Source of the DNA: Ancylobacter lacus
Lineage (GTDB): Bacteria; Pseudomonadota; Alphaproteobacteria; Rhizobiales; Xanthobacteraceae
Assembly (NCBI RefSeq): GCF_018390635.1
Contig: NZ_JAHBGE010000072.1
Location: 124,001 to 188,000, forward strand
Length of the DNA stretch: 64,000 bases
Direction: 5' to 3'
This document shows positions 1 through 8,985 of this stretch, one piece after another. Position 1 is the first letter of the stretch, and the number at the start of each line of letters is the position of its first letter. The position numbers and the translations under genes were made by a program. Below the pieces are notes generated by a model. The model was not told where the DNA came from. It was given only the letters and a program-made list of their open reading frames with translations, and searched no databases.

Positions 1-103
1 TTAGCCGCTGGGCCTCTCCCCGGGTATTGCAGCGGCGCCACGGCGCAGAATTCTCTGCGTAGATTCAAGAATATGCCGGTGCCGCCCCGCCTCCCGCCAG
101 GCC

Positions 104-700
104 TCATGGCCGCGGCACGGACTTCACCCTGTCCACCCACGAATAGTCGAAATAGCCGCCACGGGCGACGGGTTGCAGCCGCTCCGCCTGAAGCAGGCCT
201 TCTTCGATGAAGCGGTCGTCGATGTGGACGCCGACGATCTCGCCGAGAACGAGGAAGCTTTTCGAGTCGACTCCGTTGGAATCCTTGAGCCGGATGGTTT
301 CGATGTAGCGGCATTCCAGCGCGCAGGGCGAGGCCGCGACGCGGGGAGGGGCGACGAGGCGGGAGGGCGCCTTCTCCAGCCCGGCAAGATCAAACTCGCT
401 CTCGCTCGCGGGGATGGCCTTGGCGGTGAGGTTCACCTGCTCCAGAAGCGGCAGGGTCGCGAGGTTGCAGACGAATTCGCCGCTGGTCTCGGCATTTCGC
501 ATCGAATGCTTCGCGCCCGAGGAGGAGAAGCCGACGATGTCGGGCGATTCGCTCAGCAGGTTGAAGAAGGAATAGGGCGCCAGATTCGCGGTGCCGTCCG
601 GCGCGAGGGTCGAGATCCAGCCGATCGGCCGGGGGGTGACGATCGCCTTGAGCGGCCCGAACGGCAGGCCATGATTGGCGAGACGAGGCTCGTAGAACAT
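104..700 (-). CDS. Flavin reductase-like FMN-binding protein
   Basis: This 198-residue protein belongs to the flavin reductase-like family (DIM6/NTAB type), which binds FMN in a split-barrel fold and usually passes electrons to a partner oxygenase or reduces flavin with NAD(P)H. The N-terminal segment with PRPIGWIST, then NLAPYSFFN at about residues 24-48, is the family hallmark. There is no signal peptide, so it is cytosolic. The ATG start at 700 is the first in frame. It lies 17 bp downstream of a nitroreductase on the same strand, so the two flavoenzymes are probably cotranscribed. The substrate cannot be told from sequence. Confidence 0.88.
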   Translation of the reverse strand: MFYEPRLANHGLPFGPLKAIVTPRPIGWISTLAPDGTANLAPYSFFNLLSESPDIVGFSSSGAKHSMRNAETSGEFVCNLATLPLLEQVNLTAKAIPASESEFDLAGLEKAPSRLVAPPRVAASPCALECRYIETIRLKDSNGVDSKSFLVLGEIVGVHIDDRFIEEGLLQAERLQPVARGGYFDYSWVDRVKSVPRP

Positions 701-717
701 GCGGCGGCTCCCAGCGG

Positions 718-1281
718 TCAGAAGCGGGTGACGATGTCGGCGAGAGCCGGGCGGGGGCGGTCCTCCTGCGCGCGGGCCAGCGTGCCGATATGCACGAAGC
801 CGACGAAGCGTTCCGCCTCGGCGAGCCCGAAGGCGCTGCGCACCCGCGCATCATAGGCGTACCATTCGGTCAGCCAGGTGCCGGCGTAGCCCATGGCGTG
901 CGCCGCCAGCAGCAGCAGGGTGCAGGCGGCGGCGCCGGACATGAGCTGCTCCCATTCCGGTATTTTGACATGGGCACCTGCCCGCGACACCACGGCGATC
1001 ACCAGCGGCGCGCGGGAGAGGCGGGTGCGTTCGATGGCGAGCCGGTCGGCGTCGGCCCCGGGATTGTCGCGCGCGAACACGGAGGCGATGGCTTCGCCGG
1101 CGCGCGCCTGCGCCTCGCCCTCAATGACGATGAAGCGCCACGGCGCCAGCTTGCCATGGTCGGGCACGCGCGAGGCGATGGCGAGCATGCGGTCGATCTC
1201 CGCCGGGGAGGGGCCGGGGGCGACGAGATCGAAGATCTTCGGGCTCTTGCGGGTTTCGAGCAGGGTCAGAGCGTCGGTCAT
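718..1281 (-). CDS. Nitroreductase family FMN oxidoreductase
   Basis: The 187-residue protein resembles the short YdjA-type branch of the nitroreductase superfamily: FMN-dependent, NAD(P)H-using, reducing nitro groups or quinones. The N-terminal ETRKSPKIF and PDHGKLAPWRF segments carry the usual FMN-contact Arg, Ser and Lys positions, and the C-terminal half has the GTWLTEW segment. I chose the ATG at 1281, which has a GAGGAA ribosome binding site about nine bases upstream, over a weaker in-frame codon at 1317. It is the upstream member of a two-gene flavoenzyme unit. The physiological substrate is unknown. Confidence 0.88.
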   Translation of the reverse strand: MTDALTLLETRKSPKIFDLVAPGPSPAEIDRMLAIASRVPDHGKLAPWRFIVIEGEAQARAGEAIASVFARDNPGADADRLAIERTRLSRAPLVIAVVSRAGAHVKIPEWEQLMSGAAACTLLLLAAHAMGYAGTWLTEWYAYDARVRSAFGLAEAERFVGFVHIGTLARAQEDRPRPALADIVTRF

Positions 1282-1413
1282 GGTGGGATCGTTCCTCGTT
1301 CTCTCCCGCGGTAGCACGCCCCCAGCGCCCCTCCAAGGCGGCAGCCCGCTTCGCCGTTCCAGCGGAAAGCGACGACTTGAATTCGCCCCGGTTTGCGGGC
1401 ACGAGTTCGCATC

Positions 1414-2562
1414 ATGCAGTCGCCTCGTCTTCCCCTCCCGATGCTGCGCCGCTACGGCATTCCGGCACGTTGCGCCGCGTCAGGCGGCGCACGGCGCGCC
1501 GCCGTGCGTGGGCTGATCGTGCTGCTGGCGCTCGCGCCTGCTGCCGCCTCGGCGCAGAACGCCACGGTGAAATCCGGCACGCTGTCCGGCGGGATGTCTC
1601 AGGTCATGCCGTTCAGCGGCGTTCCCGGCTCGGCGAGCCGGGTGCCGCCGATGAGCGGATTCGCCCCGGCGCCGATCCTCTCCCCCGGCACCGCCCCGCC
1701 GGTGGGGGCGGGCACGGCGCGCGATCCCCACACCGTCCTGCCGCAGCCGCCGGCCGGCAAGGCGGCGATCGGGGTGAGTGCCCGCTTCGGCGCCAACGAG
1801 CCGCTGATTCCGCGCGGGCTGGTGTGGCGGGTCTTCGCCGACAAGCCGGAAGCCTCCGGCGCCTATCCGCTGGTGGCCGAGGCGGTCGATCCCTCGCCGG
1901 TGTTCTTTCTCTCGCCCGGCGGCTATGTGGTTCACGTCTCCTATGGCCTTGCCAGCGCGGTGCGCCGCCTCGTCGTCGGCTCCAGCTCGCGGCGCGAGCA
2001 GTTCGACCTCGAAGCCGGCGCCATGAAGCTGCAGGGCGACGTGAACGACGTGCTCATTCCCGCGCAGAAGGTGACGTTCGATATTTTCGAGGGCAGCTTC
2101 CTGCAGGGCAAGACCTCGACCCGGCCCTACTTCCGCGACGCCGAATCCGGCTCCGTGGTCGTGCTGCCCGCCGGCAGCTACCATGTCGTCTCGACCTATG
2201 GCGAAGGCAACGCGGTGATTCAGGCCGACCTCACCGTGCAGCCGGGAAAGCTCACCGACGCCACCATCCATCACCGCGCCGCCGAGATCACCCTGAAGCT
2301 GGCGGCCAAGGCCGGTGGCGAGGCGTTGAGCGACACCCAGTGGTCGGTGCTGACGCCGGGCGGCGACACCATCAAGGAATCCATCGGCGCCACGCCCACC
2401 TTCGTGCTGGCCGAAGGCGGCTACACCGCCATCGCCCGCAACGACGGCAAGACCTACAGCAAGGAGTTCGAGGTCCAGGCCGGCAACAACACAGCGATCG
2501 AGCTCTCCGTGGAAGCCAATGCCGGGTTGCCGCAGCAGCCGACGGGCGACATTCAGGAATAA
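1414..2562 (+). CDS. Secreted protein with three repeated beta modules
   Basis: I do not recognise a named family. The 382-residue product has an Arg-rich start, a hydrophobic stretch at about residues 31-47 and an ASA-Q cleavage-like site, so it is probably exported. A Pro/Gly-rich linker follows, then three related segments of about 85 residues. Each contains a G-x-Y core: GGYVVHVSYG near 169, GSYHVVSTYG near 254 and GGYTAIARN near 335. These look like Ig-like or carboxypeptidase-regulatory-like beta-sandwich modules. I took the ATG at 1414 instead of a TTG at 1393. It stands alone, convergent with nadK. Function unknown. Confidence 0.8.
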   Translation: MQSPRLPLPMLRRYGIPARCAASGGARRAAVRGLIVLLALAPAAASAQNATVKSGTLSGGMSQVMPFSGVPGSASRVPPMSGFAPAPILSPGTAPPVGAGTARDPHTVLPQPPAGKAAIGVSARFGANEPLIPRGLVWRVFADKPEASGAYPLVAEAVDPSPVFFLSPGGYVVHVSYGLASAVRRLVVGSSSRREQFDLEAGAMKLQGDVNDVLIPAQKVTFDIFEGSFLQGKTSTRPYFRDAESGSVVVLPAGSYHVVSTYGEGNAVIQADLTVQPGKLTDATIHHRAAEITLKLAAKAGGEALSDTQWSVLTPGGDTIKESIGATPTFVLAEGGYTAIARNDGKTYSKEFEVQAGNNTAIELSVEANAGLPQQPTGDIQE

Positions 2563-2621
2563 GCCGGCACGGCCCGGCGTTCCGGCGCCGTGCCACCGGC
2601 CTCGCCGGGCGCCGGCCGACC

Positions 2622-3464
2622 TCAGCAGTCGAACTGTTCGCGCAGGATGCGCTCGTCGATGGAGTGGTCGGGGTCGAATAGCATGGTCATGGACGAGGCG
2701 GCATCGAGCCGGGCGCGAACCTTCACGACGCTCAGAACCTGGAAATGATCGGCGGTGGCGTTCACCGGGCGCTTTTCCGCCTCCAGCACCTCGATTTCCA
2801 CCACCGCCCTGTCCGGCACCAGCGCCCCGCGCCAGCGCCGCGGGCGAAAGGCGGAGATCGGCGTCACCGCCAGCAGCGGCGTGCCGATGGGCAGGATCGG
2901 GCCCTGCGCCGAGAGATTGTAGGCGGTGGACCCCGCCGGCGTTGCGACCAGCACGCCGTCGCAGATCAGCTCCTCCATCCGCACCTTGCCGTCGATGGCG
3001 ATGCGCAGCTTCGAGGCCTGATAGGACTGGCGGATGAGCGACACCTCATTGATGGCCGGGGCGCGGTGGACCGCGCCCTTCGAATCCGTCGCCTCCATCA
3101 TCAGCGGATGGATGTCGACCCGCTGCGCCTCGGCGATGCGATCCGGCAGGTGGTCGAGACGGTAGGCGTTCATGAGGAACCCGACCGAGCCGCGGTTCAT
3201 GCCGTAGATCGGGATGCCGGTATCGCGGAAGCGATGCAGGGTCTGGAGCATGAAGCCGTCGCCGCCCAGCGCGACGACGACGTCGGCATCTTCCGGCGCG
3301 ACGCCGCCATAGCGGGCGGCGAGATGGGCACGGGCTTCCCCGGCATCGCGCGCCTCGCTCGCGACGAAGGCGATTCGGCCATATGCTGGCCGGGCGGAGC
3401 CGGATGGCGCGGCCGACTCACCGGGTTCGAGCCCGTCGAGGCGGGGGCGGGCGGCATGGTTCAT
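2622..3464 (-). CDS. nadK: NAD kinase
   Basis: NAD kinase phosphorylates NAD to NADP with ATP and sets the NADP pool in the cytosol. The diagnostic GGDG motif appears in [15 protein letters not shown], followed by [12 protein letters not shown] and by AINEVSL, the conserved NE motif of the NAD site. At about 280 residues it is slightly longer than the usual ~255-residue alphaproteobacterial enzyme because of an N-terminal Pro/Ser-rich extension. The start at 3464 is the last ATG before the conserved core but lacks a clear Shine-Dalgarno. Only 26 bp separate it from the divergent cutA, so the two promoters must overlap. Confidence 0.9.
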   Translation of the reverse strand: MNHAARPRLDGLEPGESAAPSGSARPAYGRIAFVASEARDAGEARAHLAARYGGVAPEDADVVVALGGDGFMLQTLHRFRDTGIPIYGMNRGSVGFLMNAYRLDHLPDRIAEAQRVDIHPLMMEATDSKGAVHRAPAINEVSLIRQSYQASKLRIAIDGKVRMEELICDGVLVATPAGSTAYNLSAQGPILPIGTPLLAVTPISAFRPRRWRGALVPDRAVVEIEVLEAEKRPVNATADHFQVLSVVKVRARLDAASSMTMLFDPDHSIDERILREQFDC

Positions 3465-3490
3465 CTGGCAGGCCCGATGCACGAGGATGG

Positions 3491-3829
3491 ATGGCGGTGC
3501 CGGATAACGCATATAGCACAATCGTCGTCTACACGACGTGGCCATCTGCCCTCGATGCCGAAGCGGCAGGCCGCGCTATTGTCGCCGATGGTCTGGCCGC
3601 CTGCGCCAACATACTTCCCGGCCTGATCGCGCTGTCGCGCGTTCAGGGCGAGGTCGAGCGCGCCGAAGAGGTGCTGATGCTGCTCAAGACGACGGCGGCG
3701 CTCGCCGGCCCGGTGGCGCAGGCGGTGCGGGCCCGCCATCCCTATGAGACGCCCGCCATCCTTATTCTGCCGGTCGCGGGCGGAGATGCCGCCTATCTCG
3801 GCTGGATCGGCGAGGCGACGCAGCTGTGA
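3491..3829 (+). CDS. cutA: CutA1 divalent-ion tolerance protein
   Basis: CutA1 is a small, very stable trimeric cytosolic protein linked to divalent-cation tolerance; its exact biochemical role is unsettled. The 112-residue product shows the family pattern throughout: VVYTTWPS near the start, [10 protein letters not shown], then [17 protein letters not shown] and [10 protein letters not shown]. The ATG at 3491 has a GAGG six bases upstream and gives the usual family length; the longer open frame beginning at 3383 would overlap nadK on the other strand. It is transcribed divergently from nadK. Confidence 0.93.
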   Translation: MAVPDNAYSTIVVYTTWPSALDAEAAGRAIVADGLAACANILPGLIALSRVQGEVERAEEVLMLLKTTAALAGPVAQAVRARHPYETPAILILPVAGGDAAYLGWIGEATQL

Positions 3830-3847
3830 GGCGTCCCGCAGCGGCGG

Positions 3848-4096
3848 TCACGGCTCTTCGGGCGCCCGCAGATAGGCCTCGACCGGGCCGCGGAGCTTCA
3901 CCGTCATCGGGTTGCCGGCGCGGTCGCGGGCCTTGCCGACCGACACACGGATCCAGCCCTCGCTGATGCAGTATTCCTCGACGTTCGTCTTCTCCACGCC
4001 CTTGAAGCGGATGCCGACGCCTTTCTCGAGCAGGTCGGCATCGTAGAACGGGCTGGTGGGGTCGCTCGAAAGGCGGTCGGGCAGGGTGTCGGCCAT
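3848..4096 (-). CDS. DUF3297 family protein
   Basis: This is an 82-residue small cytosolic protein of the DUF3297 family, widespread in Proteobacteria and of unknown function. The segments RLSSDPTSPFYD, GVGIRFKG and EEYCISEGWIRV are typical of the family. It is full length for the family and starts with ATG at 4096. It sits between cutA, which converges on it, and the upstream metallo-hydrolase on the same strand, about 90 bp away. Confidence 0.85.
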   Translation of the reverse strand: MADTLPDRLSSDPTSPFYDADLLEKGVGIRFKGVEKTNVEEYCISEGWIRVSVGKARDRAGNPMTVKLRGPVEAYLRAPEEP

Positions 4097-4185
4097 GGAT
4101 GGCTCCTCAGGTCAGGCACGCGCGGCTGCGGGGTGGCGGGAGACATAGCCGCCCCCGCCTCCGAAGCCAACCGGTCGCGCCGCCC

Positions 4186-5172
4186 TCAGAGCACGGGGCT
4201 CCAGTCCGCCGGCACGAAGCGGTAGCCCTCGCCGTCCTTGGCGGCATGGCCGAGGGCGGGGAAGGGGAAGTGATAACCCGTCACCAGCAGGCGCTCGGCG
4301 GCGAGCATGTCGTAGACGCGGCGGCGGGTCTCGATCGCCTTGGCCGGGTCCATGTCGTACTGCACTTCCCATTCGGGATGGGTGACGAACAGCGCCGGCA
4401 GGTTGGTGACGTCGGCCTGGACGAAGACCTTGTCGTTACCCGAGGCCAGCACGAAGGAAGTGTGGCCGGGCGTATGGCCATAGGTCGCCACCGAGGTGAT
4501 GCCCGGCGCGATCTCCTTGTCGGCGTCGAACCGCTGCACCCGGGTCTCGATATCCTTGAACACCCGGCGCACATTCTTGAAGGCTGCCTGACGGGCCTCC
4601 GGGGCGCGGCTCATCTCGCCCTCGTCCATCCAGTAGGCCCACTCCGCCGCCGGCACCAGCACTTCGGCATTGGGGAACGCCAGCGCACCCTCGTCGTCAC
4701 GCAGGCCGTTGATGTGATCGGGATGGAAGTGGGAGATGATGACGGTGTCGACGTCGATCGGCTTCACCCCGGCCCAGGCGAGGTTGGCCATGAGCTGGCC
4801 GACGGTCGCCCCGCCGCTCTGCGGGCCGTTGCCGGTGTCGATCAGCACCAGTTTCCCGCCGGTGTTGATCAGCAACGGGTTGAACTGGGCGGTGATCTGT
4901 CCCTCCGGGAGGAAGGCTGCCTTCAACGCCGCATTCACCTCCGCCAGCGAAGCGTTCTTCACGAAGCCGTCTGCCAGCGGGGAGGTGCGGGCGCCATCGC
5001 TCACCGCCGTGACCTCCATCGTGCCGACCTTATAGCGGTAGAGGCCCGGCACCTGCTGGCCGATCGGCGAGAGGCCGGCGCTCGCGGCCCCCGGCAGCAC
5101 GGTGGACAGGGCGCCATAGGCCGGGAGGGCGGCGGCGGCGCCGAAGAGGAAACGGCGGGAGATGCTGGTCAT
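4186..5172 (-). CDS. Tat-exported metallo-beta-lactamase-fold hydrolase
   Basis: The 328-residue protein has a Tat-type signal (SRRFLFGAAAALPAYG, residues 5-20), so it should be folded and exported to the periplasm. The metallo-beta-lactamase fold is shown by HFHPDH at 148-153, the dinuclear metal site, by GHTPGHTSF near 232-240 and by the bridging Asp near 254. This arrangement is typical of MBL-fold lactonases and hydrolases such as AttM/AiiB-type or organophosphorus hydrolases; the substrate is not deducible. I chose the ATG at 5172, which begins the Tat signal, over an in-frame start 69 bases further upstream. Confidence 0.88.
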   Translation of the reverse strand: MTSISRRFLFGAAAALPAYGALSTVLPGAASAGLSPIGQQVPGLYRYKVGTMEVTAVSDGARTSPLADGFVKNASLAEVNAALKAAFLPEGQITAQFNPLLINTGGKLVLIDTGNGPQSGGATVGQLMANLAWAGVKPIDVDTVIISHFHPDHINGLRDDEGALAFPNAEVLVPAAEWAYWMDEGEMSRAPEARQAAFKNVRRVFKDIETRVQRFDADKEIAPGITSVATYGHTPGHTSFVLASGNDKVFVQADVTNLPALFVTHPEWEVQYDMDPAKAIETRRRVYDMLAAERLLVTGYHFPFPALGHAAKDGEGYRFVPADWSPVL

Positions 5173-5262
5173 GGGGTATCCCTGTTGCGCGCCGGGCAAG
5201 CTAGAGGCCCACCCCGCCGCGGTCACGGCGCCTGCCTTCACGATCGGGTGAAACGGTCCCGG

Positions 5263-5847
5263 TCAGAAGCTGTGCTTGTAGCCGAGTTCGATGCCATTGT
5301 AGTTCGGTTCGCCATCCGACCAGTCCCGCGTGACGAACAGCGTCACCGTGCCGTGGGCGTCGAGGCGGTAATTGATGCCGGTTGCGATCTCGGGCGTGTT
5401 GTAGTCGTCGCGGGTGTCGAAGGCATTGCGGTAGCGCAACCGCGCCGCGGTCCAGACCAGCTTGTCCGTCACCGGGATATTCGCCGCGAGCGTCGCGACG
5501 TAGTAGGGAAAGCTGCTGTCGGTGTCGGCGGAGATGAAGTGCTGGCCCGCCCCGATCATGCCGGTGAGGGCGAACCCGCCGAAGTCATGGGTGTAGCCGA
5601 CCAGCGCCTGGACGTTGGTCTTGGAATCGGTGGTGTTGGCGGTGTCGTAATATTTCACGCCGGCCGCGATGATCAGGTTGCTGTCGAAGGTGTGGGCGAG
5701 GGTGACTTCCCAGTCGGTCGACTTGGTGGCGGTGAAATCGCCGGGAACCCGCTCGCTCGTGACACTGGCGCCGATCGTGGTGCTGTCGGCCCGCGCCGCC
5801 ACCGATGGAAGGGCGAGCAGCGAGGCGACGAACAGTATGCGGCGCAT
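5263..5847 (-). CDS. Small outer-membrane beta-barrel-like protein
   Basis: The 194-residue product starts MRRILFVASLLALPSVAARA, a clear Sec signal with an ARA-D cleavage-like site. The mature part alternates hydrophobic and polar residues (for example VTLAHTFDS, GGFALTGMIGAG and VTLFVTRDWSD) and ends in a terminal Phe, as outer-membrane beta-barrels do. I do not recognise a precise family. The ATG at 5847 precedes the signal peptide. It lies downstream of the polyamine-type ABC transporter genes on the same strand, 71 bp from the permease stop, and might be cotranscribed with them. Confidence 0.7.
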   Translation of the reverse strand: MRRILFVASLLALPSVAARADSTTIGASVTSERVPGDFTATKSTDWEVTLAHTFDSNLIIAAGVKYYDTANTTDSKTNVQALVGYTHDFGGFALTGMIGAGQHFISADTDSSFPYYVATLAANIPVTDKLVWTAARLRYRNAFDTRDDYNTPEIATGINYRLDAHGTVTLFVTRDWSDGEPNYNGIELGYKHSF

Positions 5848-5918
5848 GTTCCACCCTCCACAATCCGCCGCCGGGAGGCGCACCGCACGACACGCGGCGC
5901 GGCGGCCTCGCCGTCCGC

Positions 5919-6716
5919 TCAGCGGGCCGGCTTCCCCTTCAGCACGACATAGGCGGTGGCGGCGAGCAGGGTCAACGCCACGAAGATGACGCCCACCACA
6001 TTGATGACCGGCGACAGGCCGAAGCGCAGGCGGGAGGCGATCTCCGTCACCAGCGTCCAGTCGCCGCCGACCGCGAACACCGTGGTGTTGTAGTTCTCGA
6101 AGGACTGCAGGAACGCCACCACCGCGGCGGTGAAGGCGGTGGGGGCGAGGAAGGGCAGGGTGATGCGGCGGAAGACGAGGAAATGCCCGGCGCCGAGATC
6201 GAGCGCGGCTTCCTCCAGCGTGCGGTCCTGCCGCTGCAGACGGGCGAGGAACAGCAGCATGGCGTAGGAGGCGATGAAGCTCGACTGCGCCATCACCGCC
6301 ACGAACAGCCCGCCCGGCACCCCGAATTCGCGCCAGAAGATGAGGCTCGATATGCCGAGGATGATGCCGGGCGTCAGCACCGGGGACACCAGCACGGAAT
6401 AGAGCAGGGTGCCGGAACGCTCCCCCAGCCGGGTGAGGATGAGCGCGCCGGCCAGCCCCGTGGGGATGGACACCGCGATGACCCCGAGCGCGACCATCAC
6501 CGAGTTGTAGAGCCCCTGCAGCAGGCGCTGGTCATGGGCCAGCGCCACGAACCATTTCAGCGTGAAGCCGTGCCACTGGGTGACGGAGGGGTAGTCGAAG
6601 GCGTTGAACGCCGCCGCCGACATCACCGCCAGCGGCAGGAACAGATACAGGCAGAACAGCCCGACATAGATGTTGAGCACGAGCTGTGCGCCACGGCTCT
6701 CGGTGGAAGCGCTCAT
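5919..6716 (-). CDS. ABC transporter permease, PotC type
   Basis: This 265-residue inner-membrane permease has six predicted hydrophobic segments and the cytoplasmic EAA loop (EEAALDLGAGHFLVFRRITLPFLAP), which contacts the ATPase. Size and layout match PotC-type permeases of spermidine/putrescine importers. Its ATG at 6716 overlaps the stop of the partner permease in the sequence ATGA, indicating translational coupling. It is the last transporter gene of a binding protein–ATPase–permease–permease operon on the minus strand. Confidence 0.92.
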   Translation of the reverse strand: MSASTESRGAQLVLNIYVGLFCLYLFLPLAVMSAAAFNAFDYPSVTQWHGFTLKWFVALAHDQRLLQGLYNSVMVALGVIAVSIPTGLAGALILTRLGERSGTLLYSVLVSPVLTPGIILGISSLIFWREFGVPGGLFVAVMAQSSFIASYAMLLFLARLQRQDRTLEEAALDLGAGHFLVFRRITLPFLAPTAFTAAVVAFLQSFENYNTTVFAVGGDWTLVTEIASRLRFGLSPVINVVGVIFVALTLLAATAYVVLKGKPAR

Positions 6717-7750
6717 TTTGCGATGTCCCTCAGCCCGACGCCGAACAGGCGCATCATGATGAGGATGAAGGCCGTGCAGACCACCAGCAGCGACACCGCA
6801 TAGGCCGAGCCCATGTTCCAGTTGTTGCTCTCGTAGAACTGGCGGTACACGAGCTGGCTGAACCAGTCTCCGCCCTGGCCCCGCGTCATGATCTGCGGCA
6901 CCGAATAGGAGCCGGCCGAGAGCATGAAGGTCATGATGCAGCCGACCGCAATGCCCGGCTTGGCGTGGGGGATGATGACCCGCCGGTGGATGCGGAAGGA
7001 GGACGCGCCGAGGTCGCGCGCCGCCTCGATCTGGTTGCGGTCGAGCGTCTCCAGCGTGTTCACCATCGGGAACACCATGAACAGGACGTAGGTGTAGATC
7101 ATCGCGACGAAGACGGCGGAGGGGTTCTCCAGGAAGGGAATCCAGCCGCGATTGTCGAGATCGACCAGACCGAACCAGCCGAGCACGCCGTTGATGACGC
7201 CGCGATAGTCGAGGATCATCAGCCAGGCATAGACCCGCAGAAGCTCGTTGATGGCGTAGGGCACGATGAGCGCCACGGTGAGGATCACCGCCTTGCGCGG
7301 CCCGCTCGCCAGCGCCACGGAATAGGCGACGGGGTAGCACACCACCAGCGCCAGCAGCGTCACCATCAGCGCGTAGAGGATGGTGCGGGCGAAGATGTAG
7401 AGGTGCAGTTCGCTGATCCGGGTGAAATTGTCGAAGCCATAGACCTTGGGCGGGTTCTTCTCCTGGGCCTCCAGCGCCGTCGCCTGCGCCTGCTTCTCCG
7501 CGATCTGGGCATCGAGCGCGGCCTGCCGCGCCGGGTCGGTCGCGCTGCTGCGGTCGAGCTGCAGGGTGGACATGTCGTTGTAGAGCCGGTCGATGGCGAG
7601 CGAGGTGTCGCCCTTCGATTCCCGCCACCACAGCGACTGCTCGATCATGGCGCCGAGCGGCACCAGAACGAGGACAAGAACCCAGACCACCGTGATGGCG
7701 GCGATCAGCGCCGCCAGCGGGCGGCCATAGGCGCGCGCGAGGCTACCCAT
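6713..7750 (-). CDS. ABC transporter permease, PotB type, with extra periplasmic segment
   Basis: This inner-membrane permease of about 345 residues pairs with the PotC-type subunit. After the first membrane helix comes an unusual polar insert of roughly 70 residues, rich in Ala, Gln and Glu, around AALDAQIAEKQAQATALEAQ; it looks like a helical or coiled segment in the periplasm. The remainder is a standard PotB-like core with the EAARDLGASSF coupling loop. I chose the ATG at 7750, preceded by AAGGA ten bases upstream; it overlaps the ATPase stop by eight bases. An ATG at 7771 is possible but has no better ribosome site. Confidence 0.9.
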   Translation of the reverse strand: MGSLARAYGRPLAALIAAITVVWVLVLVLVPLGAMIEQSLWWRESKGDTSLAIDRLYNDMSTLQLDRSSATDPARQAALDAQIAEKQAQATALEAQEKNPPKVYGFDNFTRISELHLYIFARTILYALMVTLLALVVCYPVAYSVALASGPRKAVILTVALIVPYAINELLRVYAWLMILDYRGVINGVLGWFGLVDLDNRGWIPFLENPSAVFVAMIYTYVLFMVFPMVNTLETLDRNQIEAARDLGASSFRIHRRVIIPHAKPGIAVGCIMTFMLSAGSYSVPQIMTRGQGGDWFSQLVYRQFYESNNWNMGSAYAVSLLVVCTAFILIMMRLFGVGLRDIAK

Positions 7751-8819
7751 TGGCCAGCGGTCCTTCGGCATAGACGAGCGCGTCGGTGCGGCCGAAGCTC
7801 AGCGTCACCTCGTCGGGAATGTCGCGGGCGGCCGGACCGTTCGGCATCACCACCAGAAACCGGCGGCCCTTGGCCTCGAAATCGAGATTGACGCTGGCGC
7901 CCTCGAGGTGGCGCGCGGTCAGCCGGGCGGTGAGGCTGTTCTCGCGTCGCCCGTCGAGTGCCATGCGCTCGGGGCGGACCATGACCAGCACCGCGGCGCC
8001 GGGGGCAAGGTCGCCCTTGGCGCGGCCCGTCACCCGGCCGACCGGCGTGTCTACCGTCGCCTCGTCCTTGGCGAGCGAGACCAGCGTGCCGGGCAGCACG
8101 TTCTGTTCCCCGACGAAGGTGGAGACGAAGGGGGTCGCGGGATCGGCATAAATGGTGTCGGCGGCCGCCACCTGTTCGATGCGTCCCCGGCTCATCACCG
8201 CGACCCGGTCGGACATGGCCAGCGCCTCGCCCTGGTCGTGGGTGATGTAGATGAAGGTGATGCCGACCCGCTTCTGGATCGCGCGCAGCTCGGTGCGCAT
8301 GTGCTGGCGCAGCTTCAGGTCGAGCGCGGAGAGCGGTTCGTCGAGCAGCAGGACAGACGGCTCCACCGCCAGCGCCCGGGCGATGGCCACGCGCTGGCGC
8401 TGGCCGCCGGAGAGGTCTGCCGGCTTCTTGCCGCCAAAGCCGCCGAGCGCGACGAGGTCGAGCAGTTCCTCGGCCCGGGCGAGGCGCTCGCGCCGGCCGA
8501 CGCCGCGCGCCTCCAGCCCGAAGGCCACATTCTCGGCGACGCTCATCAGCGGGAAAAGCGCGAGGTTCTGGAAGATCAGCGCGGTCGGCCGTTCATTCGG
8601 TCCCTTGCCCGCCATGTCCTCGCCGCCCAGCAGCACGCGGCCTTCGGACGGCTCGATGAAGCCGGAGATGGCGCGCAGGATGGTGGTCTTGCCGCAGCCG
8701 GATGGGCCGAGAATGGAGAAGAACTCCCCCGCCTCGATGGCGAGGCTGGTGGGGTGGACGGCGGTGGAGCCACCGAAGCGGATCGCGACCTGATCGAGGC
8801 GGACGTCCTTGCCGCGCAT
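7743..8819 (-). CDS. Polyamine-type ABC transporter ATP-binding protein, PotA type
   Basis: The 358-residue ATPase has Walker A GPSGCGKT at 38-45, the signature LSGGQ at 136-140, Walker B LLLDEP at about 157-162, and a C-terminal TOBE-like domain (VRPERMAL onward), as in PotA and related CUT1/MOI-class ATPases. It powers import through the two downstream permeases. The ATG at 8819 has AGGA eight bases upstream; the open frame extends to 8891 but those residues are not family-like and lack a ribosome site. It lies 166 bp downstream of the binding-protein gene. Confidence 0.93.
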   Translation of the reverse strand: MRGKDVRLDQVAIRFGGSTAVHPTSLAIEAGEFFSILGPSGCGKTTILRAISGFIEPSEGRVLLGGEDMAGKGPNERPTALIFQNLALFPLMSVAENVAFGLEARGVGRRERLARAEELLDLVALGGFGGKKPADLSGGQRQRVAIARALAVEPSVLLLDEPLSALDLKLRQHMRTELRAIQKRVGITFIYITHDQGEALAMSDRVAVMSRGRIEQVAAADTIYADPATPFVSTFVGEQNVLPGTLVSLAKDEATVDTPVGRVTGRAKGDLAPGAAVLVMVRPERMALDGRRENSLTARLTARHLEGASVNLDFEAKGRRFLVVMPNGPAARDIPDEVTLSFGRTDALVYAEGPLANG

Positions 8820-8985
8820 GAGAGAGGGTCCTGACGGGGCCGCGCGAGCCGGAATGGCCGGCAGGGCCGGGACCGTCCCGACCGTGCCCATCTGCGCAGG
8901 AAAGGCTGTGGGGAGGGCGCCCGGGGCGGTCGACCCCGGGCGGAAGGTGCGGCGTGGGCGGCGGCAGGGCGCCGCCGGCCCGGCC

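Noticed and set aside
1-103. Possible end of a minus-strand gene at the window start (stop at 1-3)
   Set aside because: Only about 30 codons fit before the next gene end, without recognisable residues or a start codon.
4099-5952. 617-codon plus-strand frame opposite the MBL-fold and outer-membrane genes
   Set aside because: Shadow of the minus-strand genes; translation is Gly/Arg/His/Asp-rich without recognisable motifs or ribosome site.
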